NCBI RefSeq assembly: GCF_001953175.1
Contig: NZ_CP018258.1
Coordinates: 1,516,210-1,580,209 of the forward strand
Length of the DNA: 64,000 nucleotides
Reading direction: 5' to 3'
Origin: Dehalogenimonas formicexedens
GTDB taxonomy: Bacteria; Chloroflexota; Dehalococcoidia; Dehalococcoidales; Dehalococcoidaceae
Shown: positions 34,068 to 42,531 of the stretch, piece after piece
Numbering within the stretch: position 1 is the first letter of the stretch
Layout: every line of letters begins with the position of its first letter
Program-made: the position numbers and the translations under genes
The notes under the pieces: generated by a model
Told to the model about the DNA's origin: nothing
What the model saw: the letters and a program-made list of their open reading frames with translations, nothing else
Database searches by the model: none

Positions 34068-34643
34068 ATGTACCGTTATAACCGCCCCATGTGGCAAGAA
34101 CCCCTGTTCATCCTCATCGCCGTCAACGTGGTGATGTGGGTGTTGTCACTCTCCATCCGCGGCCTCGCTGACAATTTAGCTCTTTACAATCCCGAATTTA
34201 TCAGACATCCCTGGACCATTATCACCAGTATGTTTGTCCATAGCACCTCGGATTTCACGCACATTCTTTTCAATATGATCGCTCTCTACTTCTTTGGCAG
34301 CTACCTCATCCAGATTGTCGGTGAACGTATGATGCTTGCCATCTATTTTATCGGCGGGATAATCGGTGGCTTGTTCTTTTTCCTTTTAGGCCCAACATAT
34401 GGGGCGGCGATTGGCGCCTCCGGCGCCATTTTCGCTCTTGGCGGAGCTTTGGCGGTCCTTCGGCCCCAGACCAAGGTGTTCGTCTTTCCGATTCCAGTTC
34501 CTTTGCCGTTATGGGTGGCCGTCATCGGCGGTGCTTTGATTCTGTCGTTCATTCCCAACGTGGCCTGGCAGGCCCACCTCGGCGGCCTCTTGACCGGAAT
34601 GGTTTTCGGCTATCTTCTCAGCAAGGGCAGAATCCGCTTTTAG
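34068..34643 (+). CDS. Rhomboid-family intramembrane serine protease
   Basis: A 191-residue membrane protease with six hydrophobic segments. The catalytic Ser lies in GASGAIF (about residue 125) and the His in AHLGGLLTG (about residue 170); the conserved His/Asn loop is TSMFVHSTSDFTHILFNM. It cleaves substrates within or beside the membrane. ATG 34068 is chosen because the longer upstream frame is built from the dispersed repeat. A possible promoter TTGCCA-N18-TATCAT lies at 34030-34059, again giving a very short leader. Substrates are not known. Confidence 0.92.
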   Translation: MYRYNRPMWQEPLFILIAVNVVMWVLSLSIRGLADNLALYNPEFIRHPWTIITSMFVHSTSDFTHILFNMIALYFFGSYLIQIVGERMMLAIYFIGGIIGGLFFFLLGPTYGAAIGASGAIFALGGALAVLRPQTKVFVFPIPVPLPLWVAVIGGALILSFIPNVAWQAHLGGLLTGMVFGYLLSKGRIRF

Positions 34644-34718
34644 CTACCCCCCCCCCTCGCAAAAGAATCATAATAATTTATCTTGCGAATTTAAACGCTG
34701 GGATTTATACTCTCAACC

Positions 34719-35111
34719 ATGACCGCAAAAATCCTTGTAGCCGATGACCAGGCGCCGATCCGGAATCTCATCACCACCATTCTCAGCAAGGATTACCAGG
34801 TAATTCAAGCCGCCAGCGGCACCGATGCGCTGAGAATGATCCGGCAGGAAAAACCTGACCTTGTCATTACCGATATCCTCATGCCCGGCATGGACGGTCT
34901 GGCTGTATGCACCCAGATCAAAGCTGATCCGGCGACATCGAAAATCCCTGTCGTGATGTTGACAATCATAGATTATGACTTGAACCGTCGTTTCGCGGAG
35001 AACCTTGGCGCTGATGGCTACCTTACCAAGCCTTTTACGCCGGATCAGCTCAAAGAAGCGGTTTCCAGGCATCTCGCCGCCGCCTCACCCGGGACGAAAC
35101 CGGCGGAATAG
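34719..35111 (+). CDS. Stand-alone response regulator receiver
   Basis: A 130-residue CheY-like receiver without output domain. The acidic pair (VADDQ), phosphoacceptor Asp (VITDILMPGMDG, about residue 51), Thr (MLT) and Lys (LTKPF) are all intact, unlike the receiver at 89-499. A short Ala/Pro-rich tail follows. No kinase is adjacent. The yjbQ gene starts 2 bases after its stop. Single-domain receivers act in phosphorelays or by binding target proteins; the partner is unknown. It has no clear Shine-Dalgarno sequence. Confidence 0.9.
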   Translation: MTAKILVADDQAPIRNLITTILSKDYQVIQAASGTDALRMIRQEKPDLVITDILMPGMDGLAVCTQIKADPATSKIPVVMLTIIDYDLNRRFAENLGADGYLTKPFTPDQLKEAVSRHLAAASPGTKPAE

Positions 35112-35113
35112 CC

Positions 35114-35515
35114 GTGCTGCACCGGCTTTCGGTTCGCTCTTCGGCCAAAATCGAGTTCTTTGATATCACCGCCGACATTCGACAACTGATCGGCAACAAC
35201 CACATCGCCAGCGGAACTTGCATCGTCTTTGTGCCTCACACTACTGCGGCTGTCACCCTGAACGAAAACGCCGATCCCGCCGTTTTGGCGGACTTGAGAC
35301 GCCAGTTTGAGAGACTGGCTCCGCAGCACCCCGATCTCGAGCATTCCGAAGGCAACTCCCCGGCCCATCTGGCCGCCAGCCTTACCGGTCATTCGGTATC
35401 CATGTTCATCGAAGGCGGCAAGTTGGTACTCGGTACCTGGCAGGCGGTTTACCTGGCGGAATTCGACGGCCCCCGCGTTAGAAACATACTTGTAAAAATC
35501 ATCCCCGACCACTAA
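35114..35515 (+). CDS. yjbQ: YjbQ-family protein (UPF0047)
   Basis: A 133-residue single-domain protein of the YjbQ family. GTG 35114 is the start, 2 bases after the receiver stop. The conserved core IVFVPHTTAAVTLNENADP (metal/active-site His) and the second conserved GNSPAHL block (about residues 78-88) are present, followed by LGTWQAVYLAEFDGPR. E. coli YjbQ has weak thiamine-phosphate synthase activity, but the real role is debated. The sequence looks complete. It is possibly co-transcribed with the receiver gene. Confidence 0.9.
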   Translation: MLHRLSVRSSAKIEFFDITADIRQLIGNNHIASGTCIVFVPHTTAAVTLNENADPAVLADLRRQFERLAPQHPDLEHSEGNSPAHLAASLTGHSVSMFIEGGKLVLGTWQAVYLAEFDGPRVRNILVKIIPDH

Positions 35516-35524
35516 ACACTTCCA

Positions 35525-35765
35525 ACGGGATAATTCATATTGTCCTTCGTGGTGGCCTAGCCTGTCATAGTGAGGCTTAGTCCGTTCGTGGTAAGCTAGC
35601 CTATCGTAGGTGAGTTGCAGTCCGTTCGTGGTGCTTGTCCCGACTCCATCGGGGAGCATGTCGAATCCATGAACGGACGGGTGCCTGCCGGGATCGCTTC
35701 ACCCTTCGACAGGCTCGAACCCCGTCCAGACTTGCCCCGACAAGTCTGGGAGTGAAATCGAAGGA
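35525..35765. repeat. Imperfect 40-bp tandem repeat and palindromes
   Basis: Two units of about 40 bases beginning GTGGTGGCCTAGCC and GTGGTAAGCTAGCC both end AGTCCGTTCGTGGT; CCATGAACGGACGGG is an inverted partner of GTCCGTTC. Further right are TTCGACAGGCTCGAAC and a 9-bp-arm palindrome (CCAGACTTG / CAAGTCTGG). It shares words with the repeats at about 5059 and 6765. No gene is seen. Confidence 0.6.
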
Positions 35766-35793
35766 AACATGCGCAGCTGATTTACAGACGGTT

Positions 35794-36702
35794 TCAGGAT
35801 TCCAGCTTTTTCAGCTTCTCAGCCGCGCCTTTGATCGATTGCCCGTTTTTATAGATATTCTTCCAGGGATCCGGCCTGCGTTCCAGCAGCTTGAAAATAT
35901 TCTCGATGGTATAGCCGTCCGGTTTAAGATCGGGGCTCTCAAGTTCCTCCCAGGTAATCGGCGCAGCGATCGACGGAGTTTTCCTGGCACGAACCGAATA
36001 TGGCGCCACCGCCGTCTGGCTAAAGTGGTTGCGGTTGACATCGATGAATACCCGGCTGCCCCGCTTGGCTTTGGACATCTCCGTGGTGGTGTCATCCGGG
36101 TGCCGGGTCTGGTAAAACCTGGCAAGCCTCAAGGCAAAGCCGTGAACGTTTTCAAAATTATCGCCGCGGTCCAGCGGCACGGTTACATGCAACCCGCGGC
36201 CGCCGGTTACCTTCAGGTAGCTTTTCAGATCGAGGCCATCGAGCAATTCTTTTAATCCGAAAGCCGTCTGACGCACTGGTTCGAATGAATCGGTCTGAGG
36301 ATCAAGGTCGAAAATCATCAGGTCAGGATAATCCGCCTTGTCGCCTCTGGCCAGGGCGGTATGGAAGACGATGACTGCCTGCTGCGCGAAATAGACCAGG
36401 TCGGCCGCGGAGTCCGCCGACGCATAGTCCACAATCTCTTTTTGCCCCTGAGAGATCCGCTTGATCCAGTCCGGATAACTTCGGGGGGCCTGTTTTTGGA
36501 AAAATCCCTCCGCATCGACGCCGTCCGGGAACCGCTGGAATGACAGCGGCCTTCCCTCCAGGTGCGGCAGCATCACCGTCGCGATTTTCAAATAGTACCG
36601 GATAAGGTCGCTTTTGGTCGTGCCGTCCGGGAAGAACACCTTATCCAGGTTAGTCAGTTCGATTTCGTGTCCATCAAGGTTGGTTTTGATTTTTTGAGGC
36701 AT
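35794..36702 (-). CDS. LigD-type polymerase/primase domain protein
   Basis: A 302-residue stand-alone polymerase domain of the bacterial NHEJ ligase D (PolDom, archaeo-eukaryotic primase superfamily). The catalytic DXD lies in MIFDLDPQTDSF (about residue 133). GRPLSFQRFPDGV, TGGRGLHVTVPL and RVFIDVNRNHF.QTAVAPYSVRARK are conserved blocks. It adds nucleotides, preferring ribonucleotides, in end joining. Neither a ligase, a phosphoesterase domain nor Ku lies near it in this window. It is a single gene with non-coding repeats on the downstream side. A role in double-strand-break repair is a family inference. Confidence 0.9.
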   Translation of the reverse strand: MPQKIKTNLDGHEIELTNLDKVFFPDGTTKSDLIRYYLKIATVMLPHLEGRPLSFQRFPDGVDAEGFFQKQAPRSYPDWIKRISQGQKEIVDYASADSAADLVYFAQQAVIVFHTALARGDKADYPDLMIFDLDPQTDSFEPVRQTAFGLKELLDGLDLKSYLKVTGGRGLHVTVPLDRGDNFENVHGFALRLARFYQTRHPDDTTTEMSKAKRGSRVFIDVNRNHFSQTAVAPYSVRARKTPSIAAPITWEELESPDLKPDGYTIENIFKLLERRPDPWKNIYKNGQSIKGAAEKLKKLES

Positions 36703-36779
36703 AACCTAAATATAACAACCTTGCGGTCAAGCACCAAACTCTCTGCCCGAGGATATGCTTGGTTGGGTAAAACGGTTTG

Positions 36780-36804
36780 GGGGGCGGGTGTTGGACCCGC
36801 CCCC
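36780..36804 (-). terminator. Terminator-like hairpin after the lipoprotein gene
   Basis: 10-bp GC-rich stem GGGGGCGGGT / ACCCGCCCCC with loop GTTGG, 31 bases beyond the 36836 stop on the minus strand. No strong T-run follows in that direction. Confidence 0.6.
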
Positions 36805-36835
36805 TCTCTATTTGAATCGGGTATCGGACGGCTGA

Positions 36836-37757
36836 CTACGAAGGCAAGGTCACGGCATTTTGAGCGGCGGCCGGCAGGGTGATCGTCACCGGCTGATTGA
36901 CCCTGTTGAACGTTTGGCTCAGAGCCATGGTGATGTTCATCGACTGGCCCTGGCTGTCCATGGCGATAGACATTGCCATGTCCATCTTGGCGGGCAGGTA
37001 ATTGGCGGTGCTCACCCAGATCGTCACATCGAGTTGTTTGAACGCCTGGGCGGCATTGCAGATGCCTATATCGGCAAGGTCGCCGCCGGTGGGTATAGCG
37101 GATAGGTAATCCATTAGACTGGTCATATTCGGGTTGATTTTCAGCTTGTAACACTGGACCCCATTGATAACTTCAGTGCCGGGGACGATCTGCAATATTG
37201 CCAAATCGAGGAGAATCTGAATCTGGCTTGCCAAATTCTGGGTAGTCCACAAGGCGGCCATGTCCTCGGATGGCAGGACTTCCTTATACCAGAGATTCGG
37301 GTCAAGTCCCGCCTGTTCAGTTTCACCTTTCGCGTACATTGTATCCGTTTATCAGATATATCTGCCCGCTCATTGGCATTGATTGACCGGAAACGCTTGT
37401 GGTTCCTACTAGGCTTGTAAACAACTTCTGGCCCGGCTTGTCGACGGCCATTGTGGCATTCATGTCGATCTTCATATCCATGCCGAACAGGTTCATCGAC
37501 ATATTTGTCGACAGAGTTCCTTCATAGGTATTCATGCCCGCCGAAGCGGAATTGATAAGCTTTAACAACGCATCCGGTGAAGGCGGGGTTGGGGGTGGTG
37601 TTGTCGTCGGTGGATTGGTCGTCGACGAGGTTGTGGTCGCCACCGGGTTATTGGAGGTGGGAGCCCGTGAAGCCGTTTCGTTGCCGCCGCACGCTGAGGC
37701 GACGATGGCGATCAATACCAGGCCTGCCAGTATCGAAATAATTTTAGATTTTTTCAT
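36836..37757 (-). pseudogene. Frameshifted lipoprotein, LppX/DUF6612-like
   Basis: An exported lipoprotein broken into two frames. Part 1 starts at ATG 37757 behind GGGGAG, has lipobox IVASAC (Cys23), a Thr/Pro linker and a beta-rich domain with repeated Met (TNMSMNLFGMDMKIDMNATM), and stops at 37323. Part 2 continues from 37339 to 36836 (TMNITMALSQTFN-like amphipathic strands). Removing one base near 37340 joins INGY to MYAKGETE in one frame of about 307 residues. The fold is likely an LppX/LolA-like half barrel that binds lipid, as in DUF6612 proteins. It may be a recent mutation or a sequencing error; the ATG at 37339 could also allow reinitiation. Confidence 0.75.
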
Positions 37758-37903
37758 GTTGATATCTCCCCGATTGAGTCCGGATATCCATGATACACCC
37801 TGAAGCAAGGCTTTGGAATATGCCGATAGTACCATGGTCAAACCGGTTTGAAACGTATCGCGTTTACTGAAAAAAATAATCCGCCAAAAACGACACGAAA
37901 CGC

Positions 37904-37935
37904 TTGACAATCCCAAGGAACGTGCGTGCTATAAT
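37904..37935 (+). promoter_or_regulatory. Extended -10 promoter upstream of leuS
   Basis: TTGACA (37904-37909) and TATAAT (37930-37935) with TGC before the -10 box, an extended -10; the spacer is 20 bases. The sequence around it, CGTGCTATAATACCC-like, matches the minus-strand promoter at 59361. The rest of the 580-base gap to leuS (37758-38337) holds short dispersed repeats (for example 38207-38285, rich in CTGAAAACTGATAGCTGA-type words), no T-box and no gene I can support. Confidence 0.6.
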
Positions 37936-38337
37936 ACCCCGTTTCAATTAGGGTCCTTCATCATTTGTCTTTCTGAGTGAAGCGAAGAATCTCAATGTTC
38001 CATCGTCATCTGAGTGTGTTGGCCGGGCAATGAATCTCATGCAATCTCATGGTGAATGGATCAGGCGATACGATGTTTATCAAGGGAATTGTTTCAAGGA
38101 TGGCACAGTCGTTTTTCTGAAAAATGAACGTAAAATCCGAGTCGTTTCCCAAAAAATATATCAATAGTGAAAATTCGATAAAACAAACTGCCTTAAGCAC
38201 AAACGGAGGGTCATCGGCTGAAAACTGATAGCTGACCGCTGAAGGCTACTGTTAACTGTGAACTGTAAACTGACAACTTGAACCAGCTACGGGCAGGCGT
38301 TAAGATTACAGGATATCGCCAAACGGAGTTGCCTTGA

Positions 38338-40782
38338 ATGATCGATAGATACGAGCCCCAGGAAATAGAAAAAAAATGGCAGGCCAAATGGGCTGCCGAT
38401 AACCTTTACCATACCCCCGACGATTCGCCCAAGCCAAAATGGTATGCCCTCACCATGTTCCCCTACACTTCGGGCGACCTCCACATCGGCCACTGGTACG
38501 CCATGGCCCCGTCCGACGTTTACGCCCGATACAAGCGGATGATGGGATTCAATGTCCTGCACCCGATGGGCTTCGACGCCTTCGGCTTCCCGGCGGAGAA
38601 CGCCGCCATCAAACGCGGCATCCATCCCCGCGTCTGGACGGAAAAGAACATCGAAAACATGCGCAAGCAGCTTAAATCGATGGGCTGCTGCTACGATTGG
38701 GACCGCGAGGTGGTCACTTCCCGCCCCGACTATTACAAATGGACCGAATGGTTCTTCCTGAAACTGTACGAGGCCGGGCTGGCCTACCGTGCCAAAGCTC
38801 CCGTCAACTGGTGCCCCTCCTGCCAGGCGGTGCTGGCCAACGAGCAGGTCGTCGGCGGCGGCGAATGCTGGCGCTGCGAGACCCAGGTCGTCCGCAAGGA
38901 CCTGGTGCAGTGGTTCTTCAAGATTACCAAATACGCCGACGAGCTGATGCAGCACGAAGGGCTGGACTGGCCGGAGCGCATCAAGATCATGCAGCGCAAT
39001 TGGGTGGGCAAGTCCACGGGCGCCGAGATAGAGTTTAGCCTCGATGTCCCCGGCGTCGCCGAGAAGAAGATCAAGGTATTCACCACCCGTCCCGACACCG
39101 TTTACGGGGTGACTTTCATGGTTTTGGCCCCCGAGCATCCGCTGGTCGAGAAAATCACGACGCCGCCGCAGAAAGCCGCGGTCGAAGCCTATGTGGATAA
39201 AGCCCGCCGCCTGACCGAGATCGACCGCCTGTCCACGGAGCGGGAGAAGGACGGCGTATTCACAGGCGCTTACGTTATCAATCAACTCAACGGCGAGCCC
39301 GTGCCGGTATGGATCGCGGATTATGTCATCTGGAGCTACGGCACCGGCGCGGTCATGGCCGTCCCCGCCCACGACGAGCGGGACTTCGCCTTCGCCAAAA
39401 GGTATAAGCTGCCCATCCGAGTGGTCATCGCCCCGCCCGGTTATGAGGGCGGACCCATCTCCGAGGCCTACGTCGGCGAAGGCAAGATGATCAACTCCGC
39501 CCAGTTCAACGGCAAGCCGAACTCTGAGGCGTTCGATGGCATTATCGATTGGATGGAATCCCAGGGCTTCGGCAAAAAAGCCGTCAGCTACAAGCTCCGG
39601 GACTGGCTCATCTCCCGCCAGCGCTACTGGGGCGCTCCCATCCCGATGATCCATTGCGACACGTGCGGCATCGTGCCGGTGCCTGAAAAAGACCTGCCTG
39701 TGCTTTTGCCGGAAGCGGCCGAATTCAGGCCCACCGGAGAATCGCCTCTCAAATACGTTGATGGCTTCATCAACACTACCTGCCCCAGGTGCGGCGGACC
39801 TGCCAAACGTGAAACCGACACCATGGACACCTTCATGTGTTCCAGTTGGTACTTCCTGCGCTACTGTTCGCCGCACGATGCCGAGGCAGCCTTCGACCCG
39901 GAGATAACCAAAAAGTGGATGCCGGTGGATATCTACACCGGCGGCGCCGACCACGCGGTGATGCACCTCTTTTATTCGCGGTTCTTCACCATGGCCTTGC
40001 GTGATATGGGGCGATTGCCCTTCGGCGAGCCTTTCACACGGCTGTTCAACCAGGGCGTCATCACCAGCCAGCACCAGAAAATGTCCAAGAGCAAGGGCAA
40101 CGTGGTTAACCCGGACAAGTATGTTGGCGAGCTGGGTGCCGACACCGTCCGCGCTTATCTCATGTTTGTCGGGCCGTGGGAACTGGGCGGCGATTGGAAC
40201 GATTCCGGCATCGGCGGCATGTCACGGTGGTTCAACCGCGTGTGGAAGCTAGCTTTGGAAGATTACTCACCGACTGCCTTCGATACTGCTGAAGATGCCG
40301 CTCTTGTTCGGAAAATGAACCAGGTGATTCGCAAAGTCAATTTGGATATCGACAAACTCCAGTTCAACACCATGTTGGCCGCTCTGATGGATTTCACCAA
40401 CTACCTGGCGACGGCCAAGGAATCGGGAAAGGTCTCTGTCGAAACCTGGAACAAGGCCATCGAAAGCCTGGCTCTGATGCTGGCTCCGACGGCGCCTCAC
40501 TTAACCGAGGAAATCTGGCAGCGCCTGGGAAAACCATACAGCATTCATAATCAATCGTTCCCCACCTGGGATAACGAACTCGCAAAGGAACCAGAAATCA
40601 CCTTGGTTGTCCAGGTCAACGGCAAAGTTCGCGCCCGGATCCAGGCGCCCGCAGATATTACCGAGTGCCAGGCTACCGATGTCGCCATGGCCAACGACAG
40701 GGTAAAAGAGTTCACCACAGGTAAAACGGTGAAAAGTGTTGTTTATGTCCCAGGAAAATTGGTCAATGTGGTGGTGATCTAA
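38338..40782 (+). CDS. leuS: Leucyl-tRNA synthetase
   Basis: An 814-residue class I synthetase that charges tRNA-Leu. HIGH appears as DLHIGHW (residues 47-53) and KMSKS as HQKMSKSKGN (about residue 580). The editing domain (about 225-420) has TRPDTVYGVTFM and the conserved Asp region VPAHDERD. A zinc-like CPSC..CWRC knuckle lies near residue 160. The anticodon-binding and C-terminal domains end in VQVNGKVRARI. ATG 38338 gives the family N-terminus (YEPQEIEKKWQ). It is the first gene of a plus-strand run leuS-proC-DUF1801-membrane protein. Confidence 0.98.
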   Translation: MIDRYEPQEIEKKWQAKWAADNLYHTPDDSPKPKWYALTMFPYTSGDLHIGHWYAMAPSDVYARYKRMMGFNVLHPMGFDAFGFPAENAAIKRGIHPRVWTEKNIENMRKQLKSMGCCYDWDREVVTSRPDYYKWTEWFFLKLYEAGLAYRAKAPVNWCPSCQAVLANEQVVGGGECWRCETQVVRKDLVQWFFKITKYADELMQHEGLDWPERIKIMQRNWVGKSTGAEIEFSLDVPGVAEKKIKVFTTRPDTVYGVTFMVLAPEHPLVEKITTPPQKAAVEAYVDKARRLTEIDRLSTEREKDGVFTGAYVINQLNGEPVPVWIADYVIWSYGTGAVMAVPAHDERDFAFAKRYKLPIRVVIAPPGYEGGPISEAYVGEGKMINSAQFNGKPNSEAFDGIIDWMESQGFGKKAVSYKLRDWLISRQRYWGAPIPMIHCDTCGIVPVPEKDLPVLLPEAAEFRPTGESPLKYVDGFINTTCPRCGGPAKRETDTMDTFMCSSWYFLRYCSPHDAEAAFDPEITKKWMPVDIYTGGADHAVMHLFYSRFFTMALRDMGRLPFGEPFTRLFNQGVITSQHQKMSKSKGNVVNPDKYVGELGADTVRAYLMFVGPWELGGDWNDSGIGGMSRWFNRVWKLALEDYSPTAFDTAEDAALVRKMNQVIRKVNLDIDKLQFNTMLAALMDFTNYLATAKESGKVSVETWNKAIESLALMLAPTAPHLTEEIWQRLGKPYSIHNQSFPTWDNELAKEPEITLVVQVNGKVRARIQAPADITECQATDVAMANDRVKEFTTGKTVKSVVYVPGKLVNVVVI

Positions 40783-41583
40783 ATGAAAATTGCGTTTATC
40801 GGCGGCGGCAACATGGGCCGCGCCATGATCTCAGCCATCATCGATAAAGGGTTAGCCGAGCCCGAAGACATCACTGTCGCCGACGTCAAAGAAGAAAGCC
40901 GTGAGGCAATTGTTCTTGACCTCGGTGTTTTTGCGACGGGATCCAACCTGGCCGCTATTAAAGATGCCGAAGTGATCATTCTGGCGATTAAACCGCAAAA
41001 TCTGGAAGATATTACCACCGACCTGGCAGGCCAGATCGACAGCTGCCAGTTGGTCCTATCTATTATCGCCGGAAAGAAGATCTCCACCCTGGTGAACGGG
41101 TTGAAACACCGGGCGGTGGTCCGGGTTATGCCCAACACGCCTGCCCAAATCGGCAGGGGCATGAGCGTCTGGACTGCCACCGAGGTGGTGAGTCCGAAGC
41201 AAAAAGAGTCCGCGCGGCAAATTCTCACCGCCATGGGACAGGAACTGTTCACCCCTGACGAGAACGACCTTGATAAAGCCACCGCTCTTTCGGGCAGCGG
41301 GCCGGCCTATTTCTTCCTGTTCATGGAAGCCCTCGTCGATGCCGGCGTGAAAATGGGCTTCAATCCCGAAGTCGCTCGCCAACTGGTTCTTCAGACCGCC
41401 TCAGGTTCCGCGGAGTATGCCTGCCTTTCCGGCCGGGACCTGATGGAATTGCGCCGGATGGTCACCTCCCCCGGCGGCACCACCGCAGAGGCGATCAAAG
41501 TTTTCGAAGCCGGTGATTTCAAAGGGCTGGTCAATAGCGCGGTCGAGGCGGCTTTGCGGCGGGCAAAGGAGCTTGGCAGCTAG
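40783..41583 (+). CDS. proC: Pyrroline-5-carboxylate reductase
   Basis: A 266-residue NAD(P)H-dependent enzyme making proline from pyrroline-5-carboxylate. The N-terminal Rossmann motif IAFIGGGNMGRAM (residues 3-15), LAIKPQ, VRVMPNTPA and the dimerisation segment ALSGSGPAYFF are conserved, along with MVTSPGGTTAEA near the C-terminus. The ATG abuts the leuS stop, so the two are coupled. Length is normal. Confidence 0.97.
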   Translation: MKIAFIGGGNMGRAMISAIIDKGLAEPEDITVADVKEESREAIVLDLGVFATGSNLAAIKDAEVIILAIKPQNLEDITTDLAGQIDSCQLVLSIIAGKKISTLVNGLKHRAVVRVMPNTPAQIGRGMSVWTATEVVSPKQKESARQILTAMGQELFTPDENDLDKATALSGSGPAYFFLFMEALVDAGVKMGFNPEVARQLVLQTASGSAEYACLSGRDLMELRRMVTSPGGTTAEAIKVFEAGDFKGLVNSAVEAALRRAKELGS

Positions 41584-41598
41584 TTTTCGGAGGACACC

Positions 41599-41982
41599 AT
41601 GGAGAAACCAAAGTCGACCGACGAATATATTAAAGGTTTTCCCGCCGACATCCAGGGCATCCTTGAGAATATCCGCCGGGTAATCAAAGAAGCCGCTCCG
41701 GGAGCATATGAGACCATCTCTTATGGTATGCCAGGGTTCAGGCTCAACAATCACACGCTTGTCTGGTTCGCCGCGTTCAAAGACCATATCAGCCTGTTCC
41801 CTACCGGCGAAGGCGTCGAGGCCTTCAAGGGCAAACTCGGAGGCTATAAGATATCAAAAGGGACAATTCAGCTGCCGCTGGATAAGCCGATCCCTTATGA
41901 CCTTATTACCGAAATAACCAAATATCGGGCGCAATCAGCCACGAAGAATGGTTCCTCGTATTCGTCTAAAGGGAGGGCATAA
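41599..41982 (+). CDS. DUF1801 / YdhG-like protein
   Basis: A 127-residue protein of the DUF1801 (YdhG, iron-chaperone-like fold) family. Conserved blocks are IKEAAPGAYETISYGMPGFRLN, LVWFAAFKDHISLFPTG and SKGTIQLPLDKPIP. Members are small soluble proteins of poorly known role. TTTTCGGAGG precedes the ATG. It lies 15 bases after proC and 2 bases before the next gene, so it is in the operon. A Ser/Lys tail follows the domain. Confidence 0.85.
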   Translation: MEKPKSTDEYIKGFPADIQGILENIRRVIKEAAPGAYETISYGMPGFRLNNHTLVWFAAFKDHISLFPTGEGVEAFKGKLGGYKISKGTIQLPLDKPIPYDLITEITKYRAQSATKNGSSYSSKGRA

Positions 41983-41984
41983 AT

Positions 41985-42446
41985 ATGAAAGACAGGCTCC
42001 ACGGCGAAATATCGTCAGAGTTAGACCAGACTACAAAAACCGACAAGACGACGGTGATCGTAGCCATCGTGTTGAACATCGTCTTCATGCTGGCTAACAT
42101 GGCCTTTGCGAGCGGCGCTTTCACCAATCGCTATGATTATCGTCCCGACGGATCTTATACCACGTCGCCTGAGACAAACGTCGGCCTGCTAGCGGCTTTT
42201 GTCATTTTGCTCGTGGTGACGATCGTCTTCAATATCCTTGTGATTCAGGCGCTTTCCAAAGGCGTCGAACGGCGAGCCAAGCTGACCCAGGGTCTGGTCA
42301 AGCTATACCAGGAAGAAGGCTTGGACAAATATTACGATTCGACCATAGTTGAGGGTTACCAGGCGCGCTATGGCCTTTATCGCAATATTGTGATGATCGT
42401 GGGTTTGCTGGCGGTAGCTATACCGGTAGTATTCCTGTTTGTCTGA
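41985..42446 (+). CDS. Hypothetical three-helix membrane protein
   Basis: A 153-residue protein with three membrane segments (about residues 22-45, 60-82 and 130-151). A loop with Tyr/Asp (NRYDYRPDGSYTT) lies between the first two and a charged cytoplasmic helix (KGVERRAKLTQGLVKLYQEEGLDKYY) before the last. The start follows GGGAGGGC at 2 bases after the DUF1801 stop. I do not recognise the family. It is the last gene of the leuS run. Confidence 0.7.
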   Translation: MKDRLHGEISSELDQTTKTDKTTVIVAIVLNIVFMLANMAFASGAFTNRYDYRPDGSYTTSPETNVGLLAAFVILLVVTIVFNILVIQALSKGVERRAKLTQGLVKLYQEEGLDKYYDSTIVEGYQARYGLYRNIVMIVGLLAVAIPVVFLFV

Positions 42447-42531
42447 CACCTGGAAAGGTAATCAGGACAGTTTGTGCGGAGAAATTAACGTAGGAACTGA
42501 ACTACGGGAGTGACTCGCCCGGCTGGTTGAT

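Noticed and set aside
38006-38200. 64-residue minus-strand ORF in the leuS leader
   Set aside because: No ribosome-binding site, no family, and it overlaps repeat-like sequence and the leuS leader.
37936-38337. T-box or other riboswitch before leuS
   Set aside because: I looked for the conserved T-box sequence and a specifier loop and saw neither; only dispersed repeats are visible.
38287-40074. 595-residue minus-strand ORF across leuS
   Set aside because: It is a shadow of the high-GC leuS gene: it follows the leuS codons in reverse, with His/Gly/Asp-rich low-complexity sequence and no domain.
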